DNA of 64,000 bases from CAIWHR01 sp963843595 (GTDB lineage Bacteria > Pseudomonadota > Gammaproteobacteria > Burkholderiales > Casimicrobiaceae): NCBI GenBank assembly GCA_963843595.1, contig CAWJLG010000006.1:124001-188000 (forward strand), read 5' to 3'. Numbering within the stretch: position 1 is the stretch's first letter; each line of letters opens with the position of its first letter. Below, one piece after another: positions 28,760 to 37,202 of this stretch. The notes beneath the pieces are model-generated. The model made no database searches. It was not told the origin of the DNA and worked only from the letters and a program-made list of their open reading frames with translations. The position numbers and the translations under genes are program-made.

Positions 28760-29872
28760 ACCCCGCCTGCGCAGCGCTGCTGGCAGCGTTGCGGGAACCC
28801 GCGGCGATGGCCGGCTTCGATGCCGACGCTTGGGACCGCGTGGTCCGCCAAGCGGCCGCCGCCGGGGTTCTGGGCCGCCTTGGCGCGCTGGCCCGGGAAA
28901 CGGGTATCGACGAGGCGCTACCGGCGCCGGTCTGGCGGCACATGCAGGCGCTGCTGACGGTGGCAGGTCAGCAGCAGCGGGCCGTTCGCTGGGAGTTGGT
29001 TCAGCTTTCGCGCACGCTGGCGGACCTGGCGGGCCCGGTGTTGCTGCTGAAGGGTGCGGCCTACGCGGCAGCGGACCTACCACCCGCCGCGGGGCGCCTG
29101 TTTGCCGACATCGATCTGCTGGTGCCGAAGTCGCAGATCGACGCCGCCGAAGCCGCGCTGATGCTGGATGGCTGGAACAGCAGCCAACACGATGCCTACG
29201 ACCAGCGCTATTACCGGAAATGGATGCACGAGCTGCCGCCGATGATGCACATCCGTCGGCAGACGGTGCTGGATCTTCACCACAACATCCTGCCCGAGAC
29301 CGCGCGCATCCGCGTCGATCCCGCGCCTGTGCTGGCCGCGGCGCGGCCGCTGCCGGAGTTTCCGCGTTTCAGCATCCCCTCTCGGGAAGACCAGGTGCTG
29401 CACAGCGCAACCCATCTCTTCCACGAGGGCGAATGGCAGCACGGCCTGCGGGATTTGGTGGACCTGGACGCGATGTTGCGAGCCTATGCGCACGATCCGG
29501 CGTTCCTCGACCACTTGATACGGCGTGCGGAGAGCTCTCGGCCTGGGCCGGCCGCTGTTCTACGGATTGCGCCATGCCGAACGGCTCTTCGCCACTCCGC
29601 TGCCGCCGGGCCTGGTCGACCGTTGCCCCGGTCGATCAGGCCCGCTCCAGACGGCAGTGATGGATCGACTCTTTCACGCGGCGTTCGCGACCGCCCACGA
29701 AAGTTGCCGCACGCGGCTGTCCGGCGTCGCCGCGTGGATGCTGTATGTCCGCAGCCACTGGCTGCGGATGCCGCCGCATCTCTTGGTTCCCCATTTGATG
29801 CGGAAATCCTGGCAGCGTCACGTGGGGACTATGTCCGGCGGGCGCGAACGCGGCACGGAAGACGACGGATAA
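28756..29872 (+). CDS. Nucleotidyltransferase-fold family protein (PF14907-like), frameshifted near 29529-29537
   Basis: About 371 residues after repair. The nucleotidyltransferase core has GPVLLLKGAAYAAADL (LLKG about 97-100) and GRLFADIDLLVPKSQIDAAE with the DxD pair at about 118-120. PPMMHIRRQTVLDLHHNILP and HSATHLFHEGEWQHGLRDLV follow. At about 29529-29537 the frame changes by one extra base: LDHLIRRAE continues as LGLGRPLFYGLRHAERLFAT in the second frame, which runs to 29872. The start ATG at 28756 overlaps the kinase stop. Members of this family sit in gene clusters with HprK-related kinases and PqqD-like proteins. The transferred nucleotide and acceptor are unknown. Confidence 0.75.
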
Positions 29873-29909
29873 CTGCATGCGACAGAATGCCACAGAGTTG
29901 TCGAAATTC

Positions 29910-29938
29910 TTTACAGCCGTTCTGGTTTATCCAATAAT
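29910..29938 (+). promoter_or_regulatory. Promoter for the exported protein gene
   Basis: TTTACA at 29910-29915 and AATAAT at 29933-29938, 17-bp spacer, inside a markedly AT-rich stretch (about 29895-29990) that stands out against the GC-rich surroundings. Transcription would begin near 29945. This argues that the downstream gene is transcribed separately from the kinase cassette and does not begin at the open frame's first ATG (29877). Confidence 0.6.
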
Positions 29939-30017
29939 ATCGTTAAGAATCAATGATAGGTTTAGTAGCATGAATCTTGCTACTGTAGTCGACAGAGCCA
30001 TTGTAGTCGGACGCAAC

Positions 30018-31037
30018 ATGGAGACGCGAAGAATTGACGATGCAAAACGGCCTGATCCGCTGCGCCGGCGGTTAGCCAAAGGCGGCTTGGCGATCCCGGT
30101 CGTACTGTCGACGTTGGGCAGTCGGCCCGTGTTTGGCGAAGTAGCGTACAACTGCACCATCTCCGGTCAGATGTCCGGCAATACCTCGGCGCCTGGGCCG
30201 CCGGTTGTCTGCGCGATTGGGAAGGCACCCAGCACCTATCTGGCGAATGGCGGCACCGAACTCGACATTGCTTTCAACAGCCTGTCGGCCGGTGGTTCGA
30301 CGCTTGTCAATGCGATCGAAAGCGTGGTGCCGACAGCAGACCCCACAACAGATACCGCCGGGGGTGTTCCTTGCACCACCCCGACCGAAACCGTCAACGC
30401 GCCCGAGGTTGTTCCTCCGACCATCCCGAAACAGAAAGGCAGGAAGCCCAAGGATTGGCGTGGGGCGAGGCAGAAAGACAACATCAGGACGCCCAAGGCC
30501 TGGACGGATCCGAAATCGATCACGCAATCGACCGCGTTCTTCATTCCGGTTGTCGACGCGAGCGACTCGCGGCTTTTCCAGAAGAGCAGAACCGCTACGC
30601 AGCACGAATTCCGGGATGGCGGGCATCGTGATAAGCGGAGAGGCCGCAACATGAACGACCCGGCCGTTTCGTCGGCCGCGCCGGAAATCAACATCCAACC
30701 GCGCGATTCCTGCGCGGCGCAGCAAGGGACCACCCAGACGGCGACCGAGGCGACAGTGGTCGTTGATGCGAGGGATCGGCGCGTTCGCGGGCGGAGAAAG
30801 CCCGCCACGCTGCGTCAGGTCCTCAAGAGCAACGATGGCGGCATCATGCCGCTAGCGCGGGCGACGATTGCGTCATATCTCAACGCGAGGCGTTTCGCGC
30901 CGGATTATGCGTTGACCCCCAAACAGGTCATCGACATGTTCAATGCGGTGTACGCTGGCGGCGCTTATCGCGTGAACGACAGCACGTTCTGGGGTGCGAA
31001 CGAGGTTCAAGCCTATTTCGAGACGCTTTACCGATAG
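30018..31037 (+). CDS. Exported protein of the HPr-rel-A island, candidate substrate
   Basis: About 339 residues from ATG 30018 (METRRIDDAKRPDPLRRRLA); ATG 29970 is also possible. After the arginine-rich start comes a hydrophobic segment GGLAIPVVLSTLGSRPVFG (about 22-40) resembling an atypical export signal. A segment YNCTISGQMSGNTSAPG and a second Cys (C46 and C65) could form a disulfide. A basic central region has KQKGRKPKDWRGARQKDN and IRTPKAWTDPKSITQST. A C-terminal domain of about 75 residues ends RFAPDYALTPKQVIDMFNAV then VQAYFETLYR. I cannot name a family. Base composition is more AT-rich than the neighbours. Its position right after the kinase cassette makes it the likely partner or target, by inference only. 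Confidence 0.65.
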   Translation: METRRIDDAKRPDPLRRRLAKGGLAIPVVLSTLGSRPVFGEVAYNCTISGQMSGNTSAPGPPVVCAIGKAPSTYLANGGTELDIAFNSLSAGGSTLVNAIESVVPTADPTTDTAGGVPCTTPTETVNAPEVVPPTIPKQKGRKPKDWRGARQKDNIRTPKAWTDPKSITQSTAFFIPVVDASDSRLFQKSRTATQHEFRDGGHRDKRRGRNMNDPAVSSAAPEINIQPRDSCAAQQGTTQTATEATVVVDARDRRVRGRRKPATLRQVLKSNDGGIMPLARATIASYLNARRFAPDYALTPKQVIDMFNAVYAGGAYRVNDSTFWGANEVQAYFETLYR

Positions 31038-31127
31038 GTGAAAGTGGCCGTCCGGCCACGCCATCCGTCGTTCCGCCCACGCGGCGTTCATTCGATCATG
31101 CACCCCCGGCAGTGAGCGGCTTACTTG

Positions 31128-31215
31128 TGCCCGGGGCCGGGGTCGAACCGGCAAGGCGGGTGACCCCGCCGGCGGGTTTTAAGCCCGCTGCGTCTACCAA
31201 TTTCGCCACCCGGGC
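31128..31215 (-). tRNA. tRNA-Leu (TAA anticodon)
   Basis: On the minus strand the gene starts GCCCGGGTGGCGAAATTGG and has the anticodon arm GCGGGCTTAAAACCCGC (anticodon TAA), a long variable arm typical of Leu, the T-loop GGTTCGACCCC and the pairing 3' acceptor CCCGGGC followed by discriminator A. The CCA is not encoded (the next bases are CAAG). The 3' end faces the exported-protein gene and the island to its left. Confidence 0.93.
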
Positions 31216-31357
31216 GATGAACAACCGGCGCTCATTCTAGCCGCAACACCAAGGCACGCTGCTCGACGCGATCTGCGACCACGCGGTCGCGACCGCGCTT
31301 ACCCTTCGGCCTGCCTCGTCCGCGCCCGCAGGCAAGGTGCGGGCGCAATCCTCCCGA

Positions 31358-32833
31358 TCACCACCGGCAACCGGCATCGGTGATCGCATCCATCAGCAGG
31401 ATCGGCAGCGCCAGCAGCCCGAGCCCGGCGTAGGCGCTGCGGCAGTCGGGTTGCGCGGCATTCGCAATCGCGCGGCCGAGGCGCGATTCGATCCCGGGTG
31501 GGGGCGGGGCAGCGATCAGGGGACGACCGCGTGATCCGGGCGGCGGTTCACGGTTGATGTCGCGGGCGAGACGGCGCGTGGCGTCGAGATCGAGACGTGG
31601 CGGTCCTTCGGGAGGCGGCGCCTCGCGCGACATCAGTTGATCGAGCCGCGGCGCGAAGAGCCGCTCGCCCTGTGGTGCCGCCTCGCCCGCGGTGCGAGCG
31701 GCGTCGCCGCTGCCCGATGCGCCACGCGGCATCGCGATTTCCGCGCCCGGCGCAAGCGATCGATCGATTGCGGGGATGCCTTCCATACGGGCCAGCGGCG
31801 CCGCGCCGGCAGCGGGAAGGTCCGGTCGGGCCACCATCTCCGGCAGCGGCGCGAGCGTGCGATCGACGTTTGGCGGACCTTCGAGCCGACGCAGCGGCGC
31901 GGCGGCCGCGAGCTCGCCGGTCGCCTCCGGCTTCGGCAGTTGGGCGAGTTCGCGGTCGATCGTGGTCGCGGCATCGAGGTGCCGCAGAGGCTCCGCTGCC
32001 GCTCGACTGACTTCCCGCGGCAGCTCCGGCGCGGGGAGCGCAGAGAGCGCCCGGTCGATGGCCGGGGGAGCTTCGATTCGCTTGAGTGGAGCCGCGGCGG
32101 CGAGTTCGCGCGGCGTCTGCGGTGTTGGGATCGGCGCGAGTCCGCGCTCGACTCTTGGCGGAGGCTCCAGGCGGCGCAATGGCGCAGCGTCCGCGGCGGC
32201 CAGTTCCTTCGGTGGCGTCAACGTCACCATCGGTGCAAATTCGCGATCGATCCGCGGGGCGGGTGCGAGGGAAGGCAGCGGCGCCATCCCGGCCGGCGGC
32301 AGTTCGCGCGGGGGTGCGAGCTTCGCGATCGGTGCAAATTCGCGATCGACCTTCGGTGGCGCTTCGAGATGCCCGAGCGGAACGGCCGGCGCCGCGAGCT
32401 GTTCGTCCGGCGGCGCGGTGAAGCGCGCGGGCGTGTCTGCCGGACGGGCGGGGCGGGGTGTCGCGGCCGTCGGCAGGTCGCCCGCATTGGGCGCGACGCG
32501 TTCCTCCGGGCGCGCCTCGGTGCGGGGGCGTGGCGGGGAAGGTGCGGCCGCGAGCGGTCCGGGCGCGCGTGACGCGGGCGTCAAGGGGACAGCCGTTTCC
32601 ACCGGCGGCACGCTTGACGGCGTTGGAATGTCGGTTGCGCCGGCCGTCGCAAGCTGTTGCGTCGATGCCGGCCGCAGTGTCACGTTGAGCGCCACCGGAA
32701 CCCCGTTCCGCGGCCAGCCATCGGCGAATCCGACCAGGTCGCGCAGCACGACGAACACCAGCAGGTGAAGCAGCGCCGACAACACGAGGAATCGCGTCAG
32801 CGACGGCGGTTCGCGCCCTGGATCTCGCGACAT
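31358..32833 (-). CDS. TonB-like single-span envelope protein with seven proline-rich tandem repeats
   Basis: About 491 residues from ATG 32833 (MSRDPGREPPSLTRF); ATG 32860 is an alternative. A short cytoplasmic N-terminus is followed by one membrane segment, LTRFLVLSALLHLLVFVVL (about residues 12-30), the architecture of TonB/TolA-like proteins. A Pro/Ala-rich region then leads into seven tandem repeats of 26-33 residues with the pattern PLxxLExPPxxDRxLAPxxxxxPRELAAA. The C-terminal part includes LDLDATRRLARDINREPP and ends QPDCRSAYAGLGLLALPILL followed by MDAITDAGCRW, with two Cys. There is no classical TonB C-terminal domain and no exbB/exbD beside it. It may span the periplasm; its partner is unknown. 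Confidence 0.72.
   Translation of the reverse strand: MSRDPGREPPSLTRFLVLSALLHLLVFVVLRDLVGFADGWPRNGVPVALNVTLRPASTQQLATAGATDIPTPSSVPPVETAVPLTPASRAPGPLAAAPSPPRPRTEARPEERVAPNAGDLPTAATPRPARPADTPARFTAPPDEQLAAPAVPLGHLEAPPKVDREFAPIAKLAPPRELPPAGMAPLPSLAPAPRIDREFAPMVTLTPPKELAAADAAPLRRLEPPPRVERGLAPIPTPQTPRELAAAAPLKRIEAPPAIDRALSALPAPELPREVSRAAAEPLRHLDAATTIDRELAQLPKPEATGELAAAAPLRRLEGPPNVDRTLAPLPEMVARPDLPAAGAAPLARMEGIPAIDRSLAPGAEIAMPRGASGSGDAARTAGEAAPQGERLFAPRLDQLMSREAPPPEGPPRLDLDATRRLARDINREPPPGSRGRPLIAAPPPPGIESRLGRAIANAAQPDCRSAYAGLGLLALPILLMDAITDAGCRW
31721..32380 (-). repeat. Seven tandem repeats within the TonB-like gene
   Basis: Units begin PLGHLEAPPKVDREFAP, PLPSLAPAPRIDREFAP, PLRRLEPPPRVERGLAP, PLKRIEAPPAIDRALSA, PLRHLDAATTIDRELAQ, PLRRLEGPPNVDRTLAP and PLARMEGIPAIDRSLAP. 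Lengths are 33, 33, 31, 33, 31, 33 and 26 residues (about 93-99 bp each). The DR pair is nearly invariant; the third unit has ER. The DNA copies have diverged enough that these are old protein repeats, not a recent expansion. Confidence 0.85.
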
Positions 32834-33040
32834 CAGACCCGTCCGTGTTTGCTGCCGCATGCGGTCCTCGGTCACAGCTTGTCTGCGCCAAGGGCGGCGC
32901 GCCCGTCTCACGCTCGAATTATCGCGCGCCGCGCCTCGGAACAAGCCCGCATTCTTTCCTGCGGCAGGCCGCGCGCGCGGCGGCGCATTCACGCGATGGA
33001 AGGCGGTACCATACCCCAGCCCGATGCACCGATTTGCCTG

Positions 33041-34156
33041 ATGATCGAACCTGCGACTTCAACCCCTTCCGCCCCCGCTGCGACGATCGGTCAATCCGAT
33101 AAGGTGCCGCCCAATCCCGGCGCGCGGCTCGTCGCGCCGGTGCATGCATTCGACGTCGCGGCGCTTGCCGCGTATCTGCGTGCGTACATCGCCGACTTCG
33201 CAGGAGAACTCGTCGTCGAGCAGTACCAGGGCGGGCAGTCGAACCCGACCTACCGGATTACGGCCGGTGACACGCGTTACGTGCTGCGACGCAAGCCGCC
33301 GGGCAAGCTGCTGCCGTCGGCACACGCGGTCGACCGCGAATATCGGGTGATGTCGGCGCTGGCGGGCACCGACGTGCCCGTCGCGACGACGTTCGCACTT
33401 TGCGCGGACGAGTCCATCATCGGCACGGCGTTCTACGTGATGGAGTACGTGGAAGGTCGCATTTTGTGGGACCCGACATTGCCGGGCATGTCGCCGCCGA
33501 TGCGCGCTGCGCACTACGACGAACTGAACCGGGTGATTGCCGCGCTGCACCGCGTCGATTACGCCGCCGTCGGCCTCGCTGACTTTGGCAAGACGGGGAG
33601 CTATATCGCGCGCCAGGTCGCGCGCTGGTCGAAGCAGTACGAGGCTGCCGGCGCCGAGCGGATTCCCGCGATGGATCGGCTGATCGAGTGGCTGCCGCGG
33701 CACATCCCCGAAGGTGACGAAACCGCCATCGTCCACGGCGACTACCGACTCGACAACGTGATCTTCCATCCGACCGAACCGCGCGTTCTCGCCGTGCTCG
33801 ACTGGGAACTGTCCACGCTCGGCCATCCGTTGTCCGATTTCGCCTACCAGGTGATGGCGTGGCGACTCACGCCCGGGCAGTTCCGCGGCCTCAAGGGCTT
33901 CGATCTCGCAACGCTCGGCATCCCGACCGAAGAGGAGTACGTCGCTGCGTACTGCCGGCGCACCGGGCGCGCGGGCATCCCCCACTGGGAGTTCTACCTG
34001 ATCTTCAACATGTTCCGTATCGCCGCGATCCTGCATGGCGTGCTCGCCCGCGCGCTGCAGGGCAACGCCGCGAGCCAGGACGCGATCGAGACCGGGAGCC
34101 GCGCGCGGCTGGTCGCCGATGTCGCGTGGGACATGGCCCGTCAATCGCAGCGCTAG
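33041..34156 (+). CDS. Phosphotransferase family protein, ACAD10/11-like kinase
   Basis: A 371-residue protein of the aminoglycoside phosphotransferase/choline-kinase fold. The N-lobe has VEQYQGGQSNPTYRITAGDT and YVLRRKPPGKLLPSAHAVDR (ATP-binding Lys). The catalytic loop is AIVHGDYRLDNVIFHP and the metal motif is AVLDWELSTLGHPLSDFAY. This VLRRKPPG...HGDYRxDN...DWE pattern is that of the kinase part of mammalian ACAD10/ACAD11 and bacterial relatives. ATG 33041 is chosen. The acyl-CoA dehydrogenase gene begins 11 bp after its stop, so the pair is the split form of the ACAD10/11 fusion. Confidence 0.87.
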   Translation: MIEPATSTPSAPAATIGQSDKVPPNPGARLVAPVHAFDVAALAAYLRAYIADFAGELVVEQYQGGQSNPTYRITAGDTRYVLRRKPPGKLLPSAHAVDREYRVMSALAGTDVPVATTFALCADESIIGTAFYVMEYVEGRILWDPTLPGMSPPMRAAHYDELNRVIAALHRVDYAAVGLADFGKTGSYIARQVARWSKQYEAAGAERIPAMDRLIEWLPRHIPEGDETAIVHGDYRLDNVIFHPTEPRVLAVLDWELSTLGHPLSDFAYQVMAWRLTPGQFRGLKGFDLATLGIPTEEEYVAAYCRRTGRAGIPHWEFYLIFNMFRIAAILHGVLARALQGNAASQDAIETGSRARLVADVAWDMARQSQR

Positions 34157-34166
34157 GAGGACCGTC

Positions 34167-35396
34167 GTGGATTTCACCCATTCGGACAAGGTCGTCGATC
34201 TGCAGGCGCGGCTCACCCGCTTCATGGACGACCACGTCTATCCTGCCGAGCCGGCATTCGCGGCCGAAGTCGAGGCGAACCGCCAGCGGGGCAACGCCTG
34301 GATCGCGACCAAGGTCATGACCGACCTGAAGGCGAAGGCGCGTGCCGCCGGCCTGTGGAACCTGTTCCTGCCCGAGTCGGAGTACGGTGCCGGCCTCACC
34401 AATCTCGAATACGCACCGCTGTGCGAGATCATGGGCCGCTCGTGGATCGCGCCCGAGGCCTTCAACTGCAACGCGCCGGACACGGGCAACATGGAAGTGC
34501 TGGTGCGTTACGGCAACGCGGCGCAGAAGAAGATGTGGCTCGAACCGCTGCTTGCCGGCGAGATCCGTTCGGCGTTCGCGATGACCGAGCCCGACGTCGC
34601 GTCGTCGGATGCGACCAACATCGAGGCGTCGATCGTCCGCGACGGCGACGACTGCGTGATCAACGGCCGCAAGTGGTGGACGACCGGCGGCCCGGACCCG
34701 CGCTGCAAGATCTTGATCTTCATGGGCAAGACCGACCCGGCGAACCCCGATCGGCACAAGCAGCAGTCGATGATCCTGGTGCCGGTCGCGACGCCCGGGG
34801 TCCGTCTCGTCCGCCATCTCCCGGTCTTCGGCTACGACGACGCGCCGCACGGCCACGCCGAGTTCGCTTTCGACAATGTGCGCGTCCCGGCGGCCAACAT
34901 CCTCCTCGGTGAAGGCCGCGGCTTCGAGATCGCGCAGGGGAGGCTCGGGCCGGGCCGCATCCACCATTGCATGCGCCTCATCGGGCAAGCCGAGCGCTCG
35001 CTCGAGGCGATGTGCCGGCGCGCGGCCCGCCGCGTGGCGTTCGGCCGCCCGGTTGCCGACCAGACGGTGACGCAGGAACGCATCGCCAATGCGCGCATCC
35101 TGATCGACCAGGCGCGCCTTCTCGTGCTGCACGCCGCGTGGACGATGGATGTCGCCGGCAACAAGGCGGCGAAGAAGGAGATCGCGATGATCAAGGTCGC
35201 CGCACCGAACATGGCGTGCCAGGTCATCGACTGGGCGATGCAGGCGCACGGCGCTGCCGGCGTCTGCGACGACTTCCAGCTCGCGTTCTTCTACGCGCAG
35301 GCACGCACGCTGCGCTTCGCCGACGGGCCGGACGAGGTCCATCGCAACCAGATCGCGCGGCTGGAGCTCGCGCCGCATCGGCCGGCGCGCGGCTAA
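34167..35396 (+). CDS. Acyl-CoA dehydrogenase, ACAD10/11-like partner of the kinase
   Basis: A 409-residue acyl-CoA dehydrogenase. AGGAGG at 34155-34160 fixes the GTG start at 34167 (VDFTHSDKVVDLQARLTRFM). It has LWNLFLPESEYGAGLTNLEY, AFNCNAPDTGNMEVLVRYG, AFAMTEPDVASSDATNIEAS and INGRKWWTTGGPDPRCKILI. The C-terminal part has WAMQAHGAAGVCDDFQLAFF and RFADGPDEVHRNQIARLEL, the signature of the ACAD10/11/FadE-like group rather than the short-chain enzymes. With the adjacent kinase, a joint role in breakdown of hydroxylated acyl-CoAs (phosphorylation then elimination) is plausible by analogy. Confidence 0.9.
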   Translation: MDFTHSDKVVDLQARLTRFMDDHVYPAEPAFAAEVEANRQRGNAWIATKVMTDLKAKARAAGLWNLFLPESEYGAGLTNLEYAPLCEIMGRSWIAPEAFNCNAPDTGNMEVLVRYGNAAQKKMWLEPLLAGEIRSAFAMTEPDVASSDATNIEASIVRDGDDCVINGRKWWTTGGPDPRCKILIFMGKTDPANPDRHKQQSMILVPVATPGVRLVRHLPVFGYDDAPHGHAEFAFDNVRVPAANILLGEGRGFEIAQGRLGPGRIHHCMRLIGQAERSLEAMCRRAARRVAFGRPVADQTVTQERIANARILIDQARLLVLHAAWTMDVAGNKAAKKEIAMIKVAAPNMACQVIDWAMQAHGAAGVCDDFQLAFFYAQARTLRFADGPDEVHRNQIARLELAPHRPARG

Positions 35397-35486
35397 GCTC
35401 GCGCGCGCGCATGACGCAGGGCGGTATGGGAAGAACGGCGTCGGCGCCGTTGGAGCGGCCATGAACGACTACGTGAAGACCCGGCA

Positions 35487-36671
35487 ATGATTGATAGCCC
35501 GCAGCCGCGAACGAATGTCGCTGCCGCCGGATTCGCGCTCTGGAGCCTCGGCTTTCGACCCTTCTACCTGCTCGCGAGCGCCTTCGCCGCGCTGTCCATC
35601 CTGGTCTGGGTCTGCCAGTACACAGGCCTTCTTCCTGCCGCCTACGTTCGAAATCCAGCGTGGCACGGCCATGAAATGCTGTACGGTTACACGATGGCCG
35701 TGGTGGCGGGATTTCTTCTCACGGCCGTTCGCAACTGGACCGGAAAGCCGACGCCCAGCGGCGCATCGCTGATCGCGCTCGCCGCGCTCTGGGTCGCCGG
35801 CCGCGTTTTGGTGCTGACGCCGTTCGTCACTGCCGCGGCGGTATCGAATGCGGCGTTTCCCGTGGCCGTTGCCATCGGGATAGGCATTCCCATTGCGCAG
35901 AGCCGGAACCGGCGGAACTACTTCTTCATCGCGCTGCTGCTGCTGCTCGGCCTCGCCATTCTTGCGTTTCATCTTTCGCATCTGATCGCACTCGCGTGGC
36001 CGGAGCGCGCGAGCCTGCAGGTCGGTCTCGATGTCGTACTGTTCATCATGGCCGTGATGGGCGGGCGGGTGATCCCGATGTTCACCAACAACGGCATACC
36101 GGGTGTGAACGCTACACGTCACCCGGTGATCGAGAAACTCGCGCTGGGTGGTGTGCTCGTCTTGCTTGGCGCCGACCTTCTGCAGGCTCCTCCTGCGGTC
36201 ATTGCCGTGGTCGCGCTGATCGTTGGGCTCGTTCACGCGGTGCGGCTGTCCCTGTGGCAACCGTGGCGCAGCTTCGGGACGCCGATGGTGTGGGTCCTGC
36301 ACGTGGCCTACGCGTGGATCGTTATCCATCTCATGCTGCGTGGACTCGCGGCGATCGGCATGGTGGGCGAGCTGTTCGCGGTTCATGCGTTGACCGTTGG
36401 GGCGATCGGGGGCATGACGATCGGCATGATGACGCGTACGGCGCGCGGCCACACCGGGCGCCCATTGGCGGCGGACGGCTTCGAGATTGCCTGCTACGTC
36501 CTCGTGGCGCTCGCCGCGGTGGTACGCGTCTTTGGCGGCATGTTGCTGCCGACCGCTTACCTGGCGACGGTCGTCACCTCAGGCATATGCTGGTCGGCCG
36601 CATTTGCGCTGTACGCCGTTCGCTACTGGCCAGTGCTGTCGCGGGCACGCCTCGACGGCAAGCCGGGGTAA
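35487..36671 (+). CDS. nnrS: NnrS family membrane protein
   Basis: A 394-residue polytopic membrane protein with about 12 hydrophobic segments. Typical NnrS features are FALWSLGFRPFYLLASAFAA near the N-terminus, NPAWHGHEMLYGYTMAVVAG (conserved His residues), LTAVRNWTGKPTPSG, GRVIPMFTNNGIPG and GAIGGMTIGMMTRTARGHTG. NnrS is a haem- and copper-containing inner-membrane protein linked to nitric oxide stress and denitrification. No NO reductase or NnrR-type regulator is adjacent. The start at ATG 35487 fits the family N-terminus. Confidence 0.92.
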   Translation: MIDSPQPRTNVAAAGFALWSLGFRPFYLLASAFAALSILVWVCQYTGLLPAAYVRNPAWHGHEMLYGYTMAVVAGFLLTAVRNWTGKPTPSGASLIALAALWVAGRVLVLTPFVTAAAVSNAAFPVAVAIGIGIPIAQSRNRRNYFFIALLLLLGLAILAFHLSHLIALAWPERASLQVGLDVVLFIMAVMGGRVIPMFTNNGIPGVNATRHPVIEKLALGGVLVLLGADLLQAPPAVIAVVALIVGLVHAVRLSLWQPWRSFGTPMVWVLHVAYAWIVIHLMLRGLAAIGMVGELFAVHALTVGAIGGMTIGMMTRTARGHTGRPLAADGFEIACYVLVALAAVVRVFGGMLLPTAYLATVVTSGICWSAAFALYAVRYWPVLSRARLDGKPG

Positions 36672-36782
36672 TGGGGTCAGAGCAAATTACATTCCGGTTC
36701 GTTGGTCGGGCAAGCGGCCGCCCATAGGTGCGGCACGCACGTGATTTCGGGTCCTGGCCCATTTTTTGCACCGACGGACTTC

Positions 36783-37202
36783 ATGTCCATCTATTCCAAG
36801 CACTATCGTCTGCCGGTCGGACTGAACGAATCGGAACCCGTCGACCGACAAATGGCCCGGAATCCTCCGCTCCGCGATCAGGAGATGGTCCGGCGGCGAA
36901 GACTTGCGCCGATCAACGAACCGCTTCCCGCTACCTTCCGCTGGCTGGCAAAGTTGCCCCGGATCGTTCGTCCGCTTGCCCTCTTGCGTCGGTATCCCCG
37001 AATTGCGAACAACATGGCGGGAGCGTGGGGCGACCCAAGGGCGTTTCGCGCGTACCTCGACGACTTGCTGATTGACCGCAGAGGAAATCGCCAGGGGTTC
37101 ACGCCCGAAATCCAACGCGAACTGGTCCTGCTTCGCTTCCACTACGAAGAGGAACACCCTGTAGTGCTCGACGTGTACCACGACGCTGCCAAGCGCAACT
37201 GA
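36783..37202 (+). CDS. Conserved hypothetical protein
   Basis: A 139-residue soluble protein starting MSIYSKHYRLPVGLNESEPV at ATG 36783. It is basic and helical (ATFRWLAKLPRIVRPLALLR, then MAGAWGDPRAFRAYLDDLLI, and near the C-terminus EIQRELVLLRFHYEEEHPVV). No signal peptide, membrane segment or catalytic motif is visible and I do not recognise the family. Its coding bias is good over the whole length. It follows nnrS by about 110 bp but has no evident functional link to it. Confidence 0.55.
   Translation: MSIYSKHYRLPVGLNESEPVDRQMARNPPLRDQEMVRRRRLAPINEPLPATFRWLAKLPRIVRPLALLRRYPRIANNMAGAWGDPRAFRAYLDDLLIDRRGNRQGFTPEIQRELVLLRFHYEEEHPVVLDVYHDAAKRN

Noticed and set aside
29877..30017. ATG 29877 as start of the exported protein
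   Set aside because: A near-consensus promoter with start site near 29945 lies inside it, and the resulting N-terminus precedes the arginine-rich signal by 47 unlikely residues.
31721..32380. Periodic repeats read as a possible CRISPR array
   Set aside because: The repeats are in-frame protein repeats of 93-99 bp without identical DNA units or spacers.
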